This document shows positions 15,135-24,081 of a stretch of DNA of 64,000 nt, in pieces. Within the stretch, counting starts at the first letter, position 1. Each line of letters starts with the position of its first letter. This DNA comes from Burkholderia cepacia. GTDB lineage: Bacteria; Pseudomonadota; Gammaproteobacteria; Burkholderiales; Burkholderiaceae. The stretch is from positions 1 through 64,000 of the forward strand of contig NZ_LDWR01000035.1 of the NCBI RefSeq assembly GCF_001039005.1, written 5' to 3'. The notes under the pieces are model-generated. The model ran no database searches, had not been told where the DNA came from, and saw only the letters and a list, made by a program, of their open reading frames with translations. The position numbers were made by a program, and so were the translations under genes.

Positions 15135-15737
15135 TCAGCCCGCCTTGCGCCGACGTGCCGGCTGTTTGCCGCCGAGCGCCGCGCACGGCGCGTGGCACGG
15201 GCAATCGACCTCGTGATCGTTGACCATGCCGGTCGCCTGCATCAGCGCGTAGCAGATCGTCGAACCGACGAACTTGCAGCCGTATGCCTTCAGCGCCTTG
15301 CTGAGCGCGTCGGACTGCTCGGTCGACGCGGGTGCGTCGCGGTACGACTGCCACGCGTTCTGGACCGGCGTGTCGCCGACGAACGACCACAGGAACGCGG
15401 CGAGCGACCCGTGCTCTTCGCGGATGCGCTGCACGGCGCGCGCGTTGGTCACCGCGGATTCGACCTTTGCGCGGTTGCGCACGATGCCGGGGTTCTCCAG
15501 CAGCTTCTCGATGCGTTTCGGCGTGAAGCGAGCGACGGCATCGACATCGAAATCGGCGAATGCCTCGCGATAACCCGCGCGCTTGTTCAGGATCGTCGAC
15601 CAGGACAGCCCGGCCTGCGCCCCTTCGAGAATCAGCATTTCGAACAGGTGGCGATCGTCGTGCGACGGCCGCCCCCACTCGGTATCGTGATAGTGAGCGT
15701 CCGCTTCCGACTTTACCCAGTTGCACCGCTGCGACAT
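15135..15737 (-). CDS. tag: DNA-3-methyladenine glycosylase I
   Basis: 200 aa. Full-length Tag: CNWVKSEADAHYHDTEWGRP at the N-terminus (zinc ligands Cys5 and His17), LFEMLILEGAQAGLSWSTIL (helix-hairpin-helix region and base pocket), and the C-terminal zinc pair His-x3-Cys in NDHEVDCPCH. It excises 3-methyladenine (and 3-methylguanine in this family) from alkylated DNA in base-excision repair. Encoded alone, facing the PepSY gene and divergent from the BadF kinase gene 142 bp away. The basic tail after the zinc motif is longer than in E. coli. Confidence 0.95.
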   Translation of the reverse strand: MSQRCNWVKSEADAHYHDTEWGRPSHDDRHLFEMLILEGAQAGLSWSTILNKRAGYREAFADFDVDAVARFTPKRIEKLLENPGIVRNRAKVESAVTNARAVQRIREEHGSLAAFLWSFVGDTPVQNAWQSYRDAPASTEQSDALSKALKAYGCKFVGSTICYALMQATGMVNDHEVDCPCHAPCAALGGKQPARRRKAG

Positions 15738-15879
15738 CGTCTGCCTCGTTTTCAGTGTCGATTCGATCGCGCCAGCATAGCGGAAGCCCTTTTCACGGGA
15801 TAGCCGGCCGAACGGCAGATGGGCGCGCGGCGCCGATCCGGTTAAGCTTGGCGCCTGTTCGAATCAGCGGGATGAAGGC

Positions 15880-16761
15880 ATGGCGGCATTACTTTTTGCG
15901 ATCGGCATCGACGGCGGCGGCTCGGGAACACGCGCGGTGCTGGCAGACCGGCAAGGGCGCGAGCTCGCGCAGGGGCGCGGCGGCCCGTCGGGGCTCGGTC
16001 TCGGCATCGAGCGCGCGTGGGCGTCGATCGGCGCGGCCTGCGCGGACGCATTCACGCAAGCCGGTTTCGCGTTCGAATGGTCGCAGTGTGCACTTGGCTG
16101 CGGGCTTGCGGGCGTCAACAATGCGGCGTGGCTCGCCGCGTTCCGCGCGCAGGCGCCGCTCGGTGCGCTCGCGGTCGAGAGCGACGCCTATACGACCGTC
16201 GTCGGCGCGCACGGCGGCGCGCCGGGGCTCATCGTCGCGCTCGGCACTGGCAGCATCGCGGCGGCGCTCGATGCGGCCGGCGCCTGCCGGATCGCCGGCG
16301 GCTTCGGCTTTCCGTCCGGCGACGAGGCGAGCGGCGCGTGGCTCGGCGTGCGCGCGCTCGCGTACGCGCAACAGGCGCTCGACGGCCGTGTGCCGCGGGA
16401 TGCATTCGCCGACGCGCTGCTCGCGGAAACGGGCGCGCAGGATCGCGACGCGCTCGTCCAGTGGTCGTGCGATGCGAACCAGACAATCTACGCGCGCCTC
16501 GCGCCGATCGTGTTCGCGCACCGCTCGCATCCGGTCGCGAGCGCGCTGATCGCGCAGGCGGGCGACGAGATCGGCAAGATGATCGATGCGCTCGATCCGC
16601 AACAGGCACTGCCGGTCGCGCTGTGCGGCGGGTTGGCGGACGCGCTCGCACCGGCCGTGCCGGCGCGCCACGCCGCGCGGCTGCGCGCGCCGCTCGACGA
16701 TTCCGCGCACGGCGCGCTGCGGCTCGCGCTGCAGGCGCTGCGGGCGGCGGAGGGCGGCTGA
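15880..16761 (+). CDS. BadF/BadG/BcrA/BcrD-type sugar kinase (probable N-acetylglucosamine/glucosamine kinase)
   Basis: 293 aa, actin-like ATPase fold: phosphate-1 loop IGIDGGGSGTRAVLAD at the N-terminus, connect-1/phosphate-2 region with SDAYTTVVGAHG and IVALGTGSIA, SGDEASGAWLG, and the adenosine motif LCGGLADAL near the end. This is the pattern of bacterial glucosamine/GlcNAc kinases of the BadF group, which phosphorylate the sugar at C6 or C1. The dehydratase activators in the same superfamily carry an Fe-S cysteine pair, absent here. It is monocistronic, with the HAD phosphatase gene 135 bp downstream. The sugar substrate is not provable by eye. Confidence 0.78.
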   Translation: MAALLFAIGIDGGGSGTRAVLADRQGRELAQGRGGPSGLGLGIERAWASIGAACADAFTQAGFAFEWSQCALGCGLAGVNNAAWLAAFRAQAPLGALAVESDAYTTVVGAHGGAPGLIVALGTGSIAAALDAAGACRIAGGFGFPSGDEASGAWLGVRALAYAQQALDGRVPRDAFADALLAETGAQDRDALVQWSCDANQTIYARLAPIVFAHRSHPVASALIAQAGDEIGKMIDALDPQQALPVALCGGLADALAPAVPARHAARLRAPLDDSAHGALRLALQALRAAEGG

Positions 16762-16896
16762 AGGCAGCTGAAGGTGCTTGACGGTGCGCTGAAGCAGGTC
16801 CGCCGGCGGCGATCGACCGGGAACCGTCCGGCGCGCAATCGGGCACGACGTTAAAATGGCCGTTCCGCAGAGCCCTGAGCGCCATTCTTCCGTCCC

Positions 16897-17721
16897 ATGT
16901 ACAAAGTCATCGCCACCGATCTCGACGGTACCCTGCTGAACAGCGACCACCAGCTCGATCCGTACACGATCGACACCGTCCGCCGGCTCGACGGCGACGG
17001 CCTGCAGTTCGTGATCGCCACGGGGCGCCATTACGCGGACGTCGCCGGCATTCGCGACGTGCTCGGCATCCGGCCGTACCTGATCACGTCGAACGGCGCG
17101 CGCGTGCATGCGCCGGACGACACGATGATCCACGCGCAGGACATCGATCCCGCGATTGTCCGTGGCCTCGTGCAGCCGGACGTCGTCGGCGCGCACGGCC
17201 GCGTGATCGTCAACCTGTTCACCAACCAGGGATGGCTGATCGACCGCGATGCGCCGCACCTGCTCGAATTCCACCAGGATTCGGGCTTCCGGTACGACGT
17301 GATCGACATGACCGCGCACGACGGCGCGAATATCGCGAAGGTGCTGTATATCGGCGAGCCGGCCGATCTGGCGGTCGTCGCCGAGCAGATGCGCGTGCGC
17401 TTCGGCGATGCGCTGTACGTCACGTACTCGCTGCCCGACTGTCTCGAAGTGATGACCGCGAACGTGTCGAAGGGCCGCGCGCTGCGCACGGTGCTCGCGC
17501 GGCTCGGCGTCGACACCGGCCACTGCATCGCGTTCGGCGACAACATGAACGATATCGACCTGCTTGAAACCGCCGGTCACGCGTTCATGATGAACAACGC
17601 GAATCCCGACCTGGTCGCGCGGCTGCCGCACATCCCGCGGATCGGCAACAACTTCGACGCGGGCGTCGCCCGCCACCTGCGCACGCTGTTCTCGCTCGAG
17701 GGCAACGTCGCCGCCTCCTGA
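16897..17721 (+). CDS. Cof-type HAD-superfamily hydrolase (sugar phosphatase-like)
   Basis: 274 aa. HAD motif I DLDGTLLN (Asp nucleophile Asp8 and Asp10), motif II ATGR, motif III lysine in the NVSKGRAL segment, and motif IV GDNMNDIDLL with VMMN-like end (AFMMNNANPDLV). The C2B cap lies between. This is the Cof/YbiV/YidA group, Mg-dependent phosphatases of sugar phosphates, FMN or PLP with broad specificity. The start at ATG 16897 places motif I at the usual position. The gene stands alone, and the hairpin downstream serves mainly the opposing aqpZ transcript. Confidence 0.88.
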   Translation: MYKVIATDLDGTLLNSDHQLDPYTIDTVRRLDGDGLQFVIATGRHYADVAGIRDVLGIRPYLITSNGARVHAPDDTMIHAQDIDPAIVRGLVQPDVVGAHGRVIVNLFTNQGWLIDRDAPHLLEFHQDSGFRYDVIDMTAHDGANIAKVLYIGEPADLAVVAEQMRVRFGDALYVTYSLPDCLEVMTANVSKGRALRTVLARLGVDTGHCIAFGDNMNDIDLLETAGHAFMMNNANPDLVARLPHIPRIGNNFDAGVARHLRTLFSLEGNVAAS

Positions 17722-17755
17722 GCGCGCTGCTCGAGCGCGTTTCCCGAGCGGAAAT

Positions 17756-17781
17756 GAAAAACGGGCGCCAGGGGCGCCCGT
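17756..17781 (-). terminator. Terminator of aqpZ (bidirectional stem)
   Basis: ACGGGCGCC (17761-17769) and GGCGCCCGT (17773-17781) form a 9-bp stem with a 3-nt loop. On the minus strand it is followed by TTTTTC, so it best terminates aqpZ; no T-run on plus. Confidence 0.8.
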
Positions 17782-17851
17782 CGAAATTGCTTGCCTCGTG
17801 TTCTTGGACAGCGTGAGGCTCGCTGCTCTGCTCGCGTGACCCCGTAGTGTT

Positions 17852-18592
17852 TTATTCGCTTGTGCGAGCCGATGCCGGCAGTTGGTCGACGGCGTTGTCA
17901 CGCCCCGCGACCAGCGGGTAGATGATCCCTGCGAGTACCGCGCCGATGATCGGCGCCACCCAGAACAGCCACAGCTGGCCGATCGCTTCACCGCCGACGA
18001 ACAGCGCGGGGCCGGTCGAGCGGGCCGGGTTCACCGACGTGTTGGTGACCGGAATCGAGATCAGGTGAATCAGCGTCAGGCACAGGCCGATCGCGATCGG
18101 CGCGAAGCCGGCCGGTGCGCGCTTGTCGGTCGCGCCGAGGATCACGAACAGGAAGAAGCCCGTCATCACGACTTCGCAGATGAACGCCGCGCCGAGCGCG
18201 TAGTGGCCGGGCGAGCGTTCGCCGAAGCCGTTCGTCGCAAAGCCGCTGCCGACCACGTCGAAGCCCGGCTTGCCGGTCGCGATCAGGTACAGCACGAATG
18301 CACCGAGCGTCGCGCCGACCACCTGCGCGACGATGTACGGCGCCAGATCGCGCGCCGGGAAGCGGCCGGCGACCGTCAGGCCGACGCTCACCGCCGGATT
18401 CAGGTGGCAGCCCGAAATGTGTCCGATCGCGAATGCCATCGTCAGCACGGTCAGGCCGAAGGCAAGTGCGACACCGACAAAGCCGATGCCGAGGCCCGGA
18501 AAGGCCGCGGCCAGCACGGCGCTTCCGCACCCGCCGAGCACCAGCCAGAACGTGCCGAATACCTCTGCAGCGAGACGCTGAGAAAGATTCAT
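17852..18592 (-). CDS. aqpZ: Aquaporin Z
   Basis: 246 aa from ATG 18592 ([24 protein letters not shown]); an ATG six codons earlier is also possible. Six membrane helices plus two re-entrant loops with NPA boxes at residues 65-67 (HLNPAVS) and 188-190 (SVNPARS). The selectivity filter reads Phe45, His176, Thr185, Arg191, the water-selective aquaporin set rather than the wider glycerol-facilitator set. It forms inner-membrane tetramers for rapid osmotic water flow. A TATAAT on the minus strand at 18676-18671 is a possible -10 but lacks a well-spaced -35. Single gene, convergent with the HAD phosphatase. Confidence 0.95.
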   Translation of the reverse strand: MNLSQRLAAEVFGTFWLVLGGCGSAVLAAAFPGLGIGFVGVALAFGLTVLTMAFAIGHISGCHLNPAVSVGLTVAGRFPARDLAPYIVAQVVGATLGAFVLYLIATGKPGFDVVGSGFATNGFGERSPGHYALGAAFICEVVMTGFFLFVILGATDKRAPAGFAPIAIGLCLTLIHLISIPVTNTSVNPARSTGPALFVGGEAIGQLWLFWVAPIIGAVLAGIIYPLVAGRDNAVDQLPASARTSE

Positions 18593-18894
18593 GTAAGGGA
18601 CCTTGTTCAAGTGGGTTGAAGACGACCGGACGACACAACGGATTTATTCGATCGCCCGGATTTGGTCTGGATTATAGGAAATGAATCGGGTTCGGGAGGG
18701 TCAACGATTGTTAAATTTGAATGGCTGACGAATGCCTTTTATTAGAATAAGTCCGCATTCTCGATATAGCCGATTCGGTTAAAGATGACAGCATTTATTT
18801 CGAAGGGTAGGGCGGCAGTGCGGATGACGTAACGGATGTTTGTGTCCCGGTCGGATTCGCCGGGGCCGCATCATCGAAAAAAGGGAGTGGAAAA
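18593..18894. other. AT-rich divergent intergenic region between aqpZ and the H-NS gene
   Basis: About 300 bp, clearly AT-richer than its surroundings (for example 18705-18800), which is usual upstream of H-NS-family genes. It must hold promoters for both divergent genes. Only the minus-strand TATAAT at 18676-18671 is a good hexamer. Confidence 0.4.
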
Positions 18895-19191
18895 ATGTCT
18901 CAATACGCGAAACTCAAGGCGCAGATCGCCGATCTGCAGACCCAGGCGGACGACGTGCGCCGCCAGGAAGTGGCGGCCGTCATTGCCGACGTCCAGCGAA
19001 TGATTGCCGAATACGGCCTGACGGCCCAGGACCTGGGCTTCGCGGAGCGGGCACGGCGCGGCCGGCCGCCGAAGAAGGCGCCGCTGCCGCCGAAATTCCG
19101 CGATCCGAAGTCCGGCGCGACCTGGAGCGGGCGCGGCAAGCCGCCGAATTGGATCGTCGGGAAAAACCGCGATCGATTCCTGATCGAATGA
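18895..19191 (+). CDS. H-NS-family nucleoid protein (BpH3/HvrA-type)
   Basis: 98 aa, preceded by GGGAGTGG. The N-terminal ~45 residues form a coiled-coil oligomerisation helix (MSQYAKLKAQIADLQTQADD). A basic linker (RARRGRPPKKAPLPP) leads to the H-NS DNA-binding domain KFRDPKSGATWSGRGKPPNW, whose GATWSGRGKPP is the Burkholderia form of the AT-hook-like TWTGRGRxP loop. Such proteins silence AT-rich and horizontally acquired DNA. A paralogue lies at 54663-54956. Ends at a strong terminator. Confidence 0.92.
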   Translation: MSQYAKLKAQIADLQTQADDVRRQEVAAVIADVQRMIAEYGLTAQDLGFAERARRGRPPKKAPLPPKFRDPKSGATWSGRGKPPNWIVGKNRDRFLIE

Positions 19192-19210
19192 CTGAAAGCC
19201 CAAAACGGAA

Positions 19211-19239
19211 AGAGCCGCATCGTCGATGCGGCTCTTTTG
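19211..19239 (+). terminator. Terminator after the H-NS gene
   Basis: AGAGCCGCATC (19211-19221), 3-nt loop, GATGCGGCTCT, then TTTTGT; an 11-bp perfect stem 19 bp after the stop codon. Confidence 0.88.
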
Positions 19240-19296
19240 TATTGCGCGCCGATTTCGGCGCGAATTTTACGGAATATTTCCGTGCGGATTTCCGCG

Positions 19297-20361
19297 TCAG
19301 GCGCCCGCGACCCGGCGCAATGCGGGTTGCCGGGTCGTCGTGCAAAGCGATTCGTAAGTTTCGACATAACGCTGCGCCATTGCCTTCGAGCTGAAACGCG
19401 TGTCGAAACGTTCGCGGATCGCGGTGCGCGACAGGCTGTCGATCCGGTGCAGCGCGCCGACCGCGCCCTGCACGTCCTCGACGATGAAGCCGGTTACGCC
19501 GTCCTCGATCACTTCCGGCACCGAACCGCGGTTGAACGCGACGACCGGCGTGCCGCAGGCCATCGCCTCGATCATCACGAGGCCGAACGGTTCCGGCCAG
19601 TCGATCGGGAACAGCAGCGCCTTCGCGCCGGACAGGAAGGCGGGCTTCTGCGCTTCGTTGATCTCGCCGATGAACTCGACGTGCGCCTCACCGAGCAGCG
19701 GCTCGATCACTTCCTTGAAATAGTCGGCGTCGGCCTTGTCGACCTTCGCGGCGATCTTCAGCGGCAGCCCGCTTTGCGCGGCGATCCGGATTGCCGTGTC
19801 GACGCGCTTTTCGGGGCAGATGCGGCCGAGGAACGCGAGGTATTCGGGCTTCACGCCCGGCTGCGGCGTGAGCAGCGTGTCGGGCAGCCCGTGATACACG
19901 GTACCGGCCCACGCGGCCTGCGACAGCGGCTTGCGCTGGTTGTTCGAGATCGACACGACCGGTGCGTCCGGGAACGCGTCGAACACGGGCTGCAGCTCCG
20001 GCAGGTCGAGGCGGCCGTGCAGCGTCGTCACGTAAGGCGTGTCGAGGCGCGACATCAGCGAGAACGGCAGGTAGTCGAGGTGGAAGTGCAGCACGTCGAA
20101 TTCGTGCGCGACACGGGCGACCTGCTCGAGGAGCCGCATATGGGGCGCCATCGAATCGCGGATCGACGGGTCGAGCCGCAGTGCGCGCGGCCAGGCCGCC
20201 TCGAGACGGGCCGACGTAACGGAGTCGCCGCTCGCGAACAGCGTCACGTCGTGGCCAAGTTCGACGAGCGCCTCGGTGAGGTAGGACACGACACGCTCGG
20301 TGCCGCCGTAGAGTTTCGGCGGAACGGCTTCGTAAAGCGGCGCGATCTGGGCAATTCGCAT
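19297..20361 (-). CDS. GT4-family glycosyltransferase
   Basis: 354 aa. N-terminal Rossmann lobe MRIAQIAPLYEAVPPKLYGG with TERVVSYLTEALVELGHDVT (acceptor side), and a C-terminal lobe with FLGRICPEKRVDTAIRIA (start of the GT-B nucleotide-sugar domain), FPIDWPEPFGLVMIEAMACG (the E-x7-E motif) and TPVVAFNRGSVPEV. These are the hallmarks of retaining GT4 enzymes. It is the short form often annotated only as glycosyltransferase family 4 in Burkholderia; donor and acceptor are unknown. It is the only gene of its strand locally, so it is not part of a polysaccharide cluster here. Its start lies 666 bp from flhD, in the opposite direction. Confidence 0.85.
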   Translation of the reverse strand: MRIAQIAPLYEAVPPKLYGGTERVVSYLTEALVELGHDVTLFASGDSVTSARLEAAWPRALRLDPSIRDSMAPHMRLLEQVARVAHEFDVLHFHLDYLPFSLMSRLDTPYVTTLHGRLDLPELQPVFDAFPDAPVVSISNNQRKPLSQAAWAGTVYHGLPDTLLTPQPGVKPEYLAFLGRICPEKRVDTAIRIAAQSGLPLKIAAKVDKADADYFKEVIEPLLGEAHVEFIGEINEAQKPAFLSGAKALLFPIDWPEPFGLVMIEAMACGTPVVAFNRGSVPEVIEDGVTGFIVEDVQGAVGALHRIDSLSRTAIRERFDTRFSSKAMAQRYVETYESLCTTTRQPALRRVAGA

Positions 20362-21027
20362 GGGTGATCTCCGGTGTCGATCCGCTTGGGCGCTTCGGCG
20401 CCGCTACGGATCCCCTACAAGGTTGCGGAACTCGCCGACGCACGCTGTTGGCGGTACGTGGCCGGGCCCTGGGCGGGGTGCGCGGGGCGCCGGACGGCAA
20501 GCTGCGGGGCGGGCCGGCACGGCTCGCGCCGCCGCCCATTGGAGGTCATTATCGATATCGCACTGTAGGGTTCGAGTGATTTTTCAAACACTTAAGGCTT
20601 GTTACACGATGAAATACACGAAAACCCCGAGAAAAAGGGAGCGCAAACACAAATGGAGATAGACGCATCTATTGTTGCGCCAGCGTGAAAAAGCTCTATA
20701 ATTTTTACCGATTCGATTGTCGGCGGCCTCGCCGGCAAGCCTTCCGCCATTGCGCGGCGGCCATCGGGCACATCACGGCCGAACCCGCGCCGCCCCTCGT
20801 TTTCCCGCTTGTTCCTTTCAATTCGCCTTGTCGGAAAAATTCCTACACGGTTTACAGACAAATCCTGCATGGCATACGCCACTTCGCTGATACCGGCATA
20901 AATGCCGTTTGGCCAGAATTCGCCCTGTAAGACTATAAACGAGCCGACCGAGCGCCAAGAGCGCTCCGATCGAGCAAACGTTTTCATAACATGAATGGCC
21001 AAAGCAAAGCTCTTTAACGGGGGAATC
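20362..21027. other. Long regulatory region upstream of flhDC
   Basis: 666 bp between the GT4 gene and flhD with no convincing gene; small open frames here lack ribosome sites and family resemblance. The part from about 20580 is AT-rich. Confidence 0.5.
20675..20702 (+). promoter_or_regulatory. Candidate flhDC promoter
   Basis: A perfect TATAAT at 20697-20702 with TTGCGC at 20675-20680 (16-bp spacer) would start a transcript with a leader of about 320 nt before flhD. A second -10-like TATAAA is at 20934-20939 with TTGGCC at 20909-20914 (19-bp spacing). Both are predictions; long leaders are typical of flhDC. Confidence 0.45.
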
Positions 21028-21348
21028 ATGAGCGCTACCAGCGAAATGCTCAGTGAGATCAAAGAGGTCAACCTGTCGTACCTCCTCCTCGCGCAACGCC
21101 TGCTGCGGGAAGACAAGGCGATGGGCATGTTCCGCATGGGAATTTCCCAGGAACTGGCCGACTTGCTCGCGAACCTCACGCTCGCACAGACCGTGAAACT
21201 CGCCGCGTCCAACCAGATGCTGTGCCGCTTCCGCTTCGACGATCACGCGCTGCTGTCCTCGCTCGCCGACAAAGGCCGCAGCGATGTCGTCGCGCACGCC
21301 CACTCGGCCATCCTGATGGCCGGGCAGCAGGTCGAAGGCGTCCGCTGA
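21028..21348 (+). CDS. flhD: Flagellar transcriptional activator FlhD
   Basis: 106 aa from ATG 21028 with GGGGG upstream; an ATG at 20995 would add 11 residues. The sequence (MLSEIKEVNLSYLLLAQRLL, LREDKAMGMFRMGISQELAD, LLANLTLAQTVKLAASNQML) is the all-helical FlhD fold. FlhD4C2 activates class II flagellar operons together with sigma-70. FlhC follows 92 bp downstream. As master switch it should control flhBA-flhFG-fliA and basal-body genes elsewhere. Confidence 0.95.
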   Translation: MSATSEMLSEIKEVNLSYLLLAQRLLREDKAMGMFRMGISQELADLLANLTLAQTVKLAASNQMLCRFRFDDHALLSSLADKGRSDVVAHAHSAILMAGQQVEGVR

Positions 21349-21440
21349 TCCATCCCGCCTTGCGTGTGTCCCGGCGTGCCGCGCCGGTGGGCAGCGTATT
21401 GGCCATCCATCCGAACAACGTCAAGCGGACGGCTTTCACC

Positions 21441-21995
21441 ATGGCAAGCAAAAGCGTCGTGATCGAGGTGAAGGAAATCACCCTCGCCATCGAACTGATC
21501 GAACTGGGCGCCCGGCTGCAGTTGCTGGAGGCGGAGACGAGCCTGTCGCGGGACCGTCTGATCAAGCTGTACAAGGAACTGAAGGGCGTGTCGCCGCCGA
21601 AGGGGATGCTGCCGTTCTCGACCGACTGGTTCATGACGTGGCAGCCGAACATCCACTCGTCGCTGTTCTACAACATCTACCGGTTCATGCAGGACCACGG
21701 CCGCTGCGAGCCGATCCAGTCGATCGTGAAGGCGTACCGGCTCTATCAGGAGCACGTGAACCTGTCCGGCGACGAGGCCGCGCTGAGCCTCACGCGCGCG
21801 TGGACGCTCGTGCGCTTCTTCGATTCGGGGATGCTGCAGATGACCCCGTGCACGCGCTGCGGCGGCCACTTCGTCGCGCATGCGCATGATCCGCATCAAG
21901 GTTTCGTCTGCGGCCTGTGCCAGCCGCCGTCGCGTGCGGGCAAGACCCGCAAGGCCGCCGCCGCGCGCGCCGAACTGGCCGCCGCCGCGGCCTGA
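21441..21995 (+). CDS. flhC: Flagellar transcriptional activator FlhC
   Basis: 184 aa from ATG 21441 (MASKSVVIEVKEITLAIELI); the frame is open further upstream but without a sensible start. The zinc site is intact: Cys137-x2-Cys140 (CTRC) and Cys157-x2-Cys160 (CGLC), matching the four Cys of E. coli FlhC. TDWFMTWQPNIHSSLFYNIY is the family core. The C-terminal tail is Ala/Lys/Arg-rich. It supplies DNA recognition within FlhD4C2. motA starts 168 bp downstream from its own sigma-28 promoter, so flhDC and mot/che are separate units. Confidence 0.95.
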   Translation: MASKSVVIEVKEITLAIELIELGARLQLLEAETSLSRDRLIKLYKELKGVSPPKGMLPFSTDWFMTWQPNIHSSLFYNIYRFMQDHGRCEPIQSIVKAYRLYQEHVNLSGDEAALSLTRAWTLVRFFDSGMLQMTPCTRCGGHFVAHAHDPHQGFVCGLCQPPSRAGKTRKAAAARAELAAAAA

Positions 21996-22089
21996 GCGCC
22001 GCAGGGCGGGGCGCGAGCGGCGCCCGCGGGCCGCGCGAATCGTCTGCGAATTGCTGGTAAACACCGTCGGGCCGCCATCGAGCGGCCGC

Positions 22090-22116
22090 GAAAGTTTTCC
22101 TGCCGACTGCCGTAAA
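22090..22116 (+). promoter_or_regulatory. Sigma-28 (FliA) promoter of motA
   Basis: GAAAGTTT (22090-22097), an exact 11-bp spacer and GCCGTAAA (22109-22116) match TAAAGTTT-N11-GCCGATAA at 7/8 and 6/8 positions, 47 bp before the motA GTG. Confidence 0.82.
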
Positions 22117-22163
22117 CCTGATTAACGGCGGTCTCCCCGCCGGTCTTTCGTGAGGGACAGGCA

Positions 22164-23024
22164 GTGCTGATTATCGTGGGAACACTCGTGACGCTGTTGT
22201 CCGTCTTCGGCGGTTATGCGCTGGCAGGCGGGCATCTGGGCGCCTTGATCCAGCCCGTCGAGATCCTGATGATCGTGGGCGCCGGCGTCGGCGCATTCAT
22301 CCTCGGCAACGGCGGCAAGACCATCAAGGCGACGCTGCGCGTGCTGCCGACGCTCTTCAAGGGCTCGAAATACACGAAGGACGTCTATATGGAGCTGATG
22401 GCGCTCCTGTACGTGCTGCTCGCGAAGGCCCGCAAGGAAGGCACGCTGACGCTCGAGGCCGACATCGACGATCCGGAAAAGAGCCCGATCTTCACGCAAT
22501 ACCCGAAAATCCTCGCCGATCGCCACATCGTCGAATTCCTGACCGACTACCTGCGCCTGATGGTGGGCGGCAACATGAACGCGTTCGAGATCGAGAGCCT
22601 GATGGACGAGGAGATCGAGACGCACCACGCGGAAGGCGAAGGCCCCGCGCACGCACTGATGCGCGTCGGCGACGCGATGCCGGCGTTCGGCATCGTCGCG
22701 GCCGTGATGGGCGTCGTGCACACGATGGCGTCCGCCGACAAGCCGCCCGCGGTGCTCGGCGCGATGATCGCGCAGGCGCTGGTCGGCACGTTCCTCGGGA
22801 TCCTGCTGTCGTACGGGCTGATCGGGCCGCTCGCGAGCCTCGCGGAGCAGCGCGTCGCCGAGTCGACCAAGATGTTCCAGTGCATCAAGGTGACGATCCT
22901 CGCGACGCTGAACGGCTATGCGCCGGCAATCGCCGTCGAGTTCGGCCGCAAGGTGCTGTTCTCGACCGAGCGGCCGTCGTTTTCCGAGCTCGAAGAGCAC
23001 GTGCGCCGCGTGAAGGCGAAGTGA
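22164..23024 (+). CDS. motA: Flagellar motor stator protein MotA
   Basis: 286 aa, GTG start at 22164 with GAGGGACAGG upstream. Four membrane segments: ~2-22, ~32-50, ~170-190 and ~200-225. The large cytoplasmic loop carries the charged residues that touch FliG, and the helix-3/4 region GDAMPAFGIVAAVMGVVHTM includes the conserved Pro. It forms the 5:2 MotA:MotB proton channel that powers rotation. motB starts 13 bp downstream. Expected late (class III) expression from the FliA promoter just upstream. Confidence 0.97.
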   Translation: MLIIVGTLVTLLSVFGGYALAGGHLGALIQPVEILMIVGAGVGAFILGNGGKTIKATLRVLPTLFKGSKYTKDVYMELMALLYVLLAKARKEGTLTLEADIDDPEKSPIFTQYPKILADRHIVEFLTDYLRLMVGGNMNAFEIESLMDEEIETHHAEGEGPAHALMRVGDAMPAFGIVAAVMGVVHTMASADKPPAVLGAMIAQALVGTFLGILLSYGLIGPLASLAEQRVAESTKMFQCIKVTILATLNGYAPAIAVEFGRKVLFSTERPSFSELEEHVRRVKAK

Positions 23025-23037
23025 CGCGGAGCGCACG

Positions 23038-24057
23038 ATGAGCAAGAGCAAGGATCGCGCGATCGTCGTCAAGCGGGTGGCCCCGGCGAAGAAGGGCCAC
23101 CACGGCGGCGCATGGAAGCTCGCGTACGCGGACTTCATGACCGCGATGATGGCGTTCTTCCTGCTGATGTGGCTGCTGAGCTCGGTCACGCCGGTGCAGC
23201 TGAAGGGGATCGCCGAATACTTCAACACGCCGCTGAAGGCCGCGCTGCTCGGCAGCGGCGACCGCAACTCGCAGGACTCCAGCATCATCAACGCCGGCGG
23301 CCGCGACCTGTCGAGCGTCGACGCCGGCACGCTGCGCCGCACCGACGGCACGACGTCGCTTGCCGAGCGGGTCGCGAAGCCGGTCGACGAGCAGGCGCAA
23401 GCGCAGGCGCAGGGCGCGATCGAGCGGCGCGAGCAGGCGCGCCTGCACGACCTGCAGATCAAGCTGATGGCCGCGATCGAGGCCAATCCGACGCTGCGCC
23501 AGTTCAAGCAGCAGATCCGCATCGACTCGACGCTGATGGGGCTGCGCATCGAGATCGTCGATACGCAGAAGCGGCCGATGTTCGCGATGTCGAGCGACCA
23601 CGTCGAGCCGTACATGCGCGACATCCTGCGCGAGATCGGCAAGACGCTGAACGACGTGCCGAACCGGATCATCGTCCAGGGCCACACCGACGCCGTGCCG
23701 TACGCGGGCGGCGAGGGCGGCTACAGCAACTGGGAGCTGTCGGCCGACCGCGCGAACGCGTCGCGCCGCGAATTGATCTCCGGCGGCATGGACGAGGCGA
23801 AAGTGCTGCGCGTGCTCGGGCTCGCGTCGACGCAGAACCTGAACAAGGCCGACCCGCTCGATCCGGAAAACCGCCGGATCAGCGTGATCGTGCTGAACCG
23901 CAAATCCGAAGAAGCGCTGATGCGCGACGACGCGACGACCACGACGCTGTCGGCCGACGCGGCGGGCTCGAAGCTGCTCGCGCAGCAGCTCGGCGGCCCG
24001 TCGCCGGCCGCGCGTCCGGTGGTCGCGAGCGCCGCCGTCGCGGCGCCGAAACCCTGA
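23038..24057 (+). CDS. motB: Flagellar motor stator protein MotB
   Basis: 339 aa. A short cytoplasmic N-terminus (HHGGAWKLAYADFMTAMMAF) leads into a single membrane helix with the proton-carrying Asp32, then a plug segment and the OmpA-like peptidoglycan-binding domain (IIVQGHTDAVPY, LSADRANASRRELISGG, LDPENRRISVIVLNR). The Ala/Pro-rich C-terminal ~45 residues are low-complexity. Anchors the stator to peptidoglycan around the basal body. In the same operon as motA (13-bp gap) and cheY1 (24-bp gap). Confidence 0.97.
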   Translation: MSKSKDRAIVVKRVAPAKKGHHGGAWKLAYADFMTAMMAFFLLMWLLSSVTPVQLKGIAEYFNTPLKAALLGSGDRNSQDSSIINAGGRDLSSVDAGTLRRTDGTTSLAERVAKPVDEQAQAQAQGAIERREQARLHDLQIKLMAAIEANPTLRQFKQQIRIDSTLMGLRIEIVDTQKRPMFAMSSDHVEPYMRDILREIGKTLNDVPNRIIVQGHTDAVPYAGGEGGYSNWELSADRANASRRELISGGMDEAKVLRVLGLASTQNLNKADPLDPENRRISVIVLNRKSEEALMRDDATTTTLSADAAGSKLLAQQLGGPSPAARPVVASAAVAAPKP

Positions 24058-24081
24058 CGTATCCCAGATTCCGAGACAGAC

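Noticed and set aside
20374-20662. Small open frames upstream of flhDC
   Set aside because: Arg/Gly-rich, overlapping each other in several frames, no ribosome sites.
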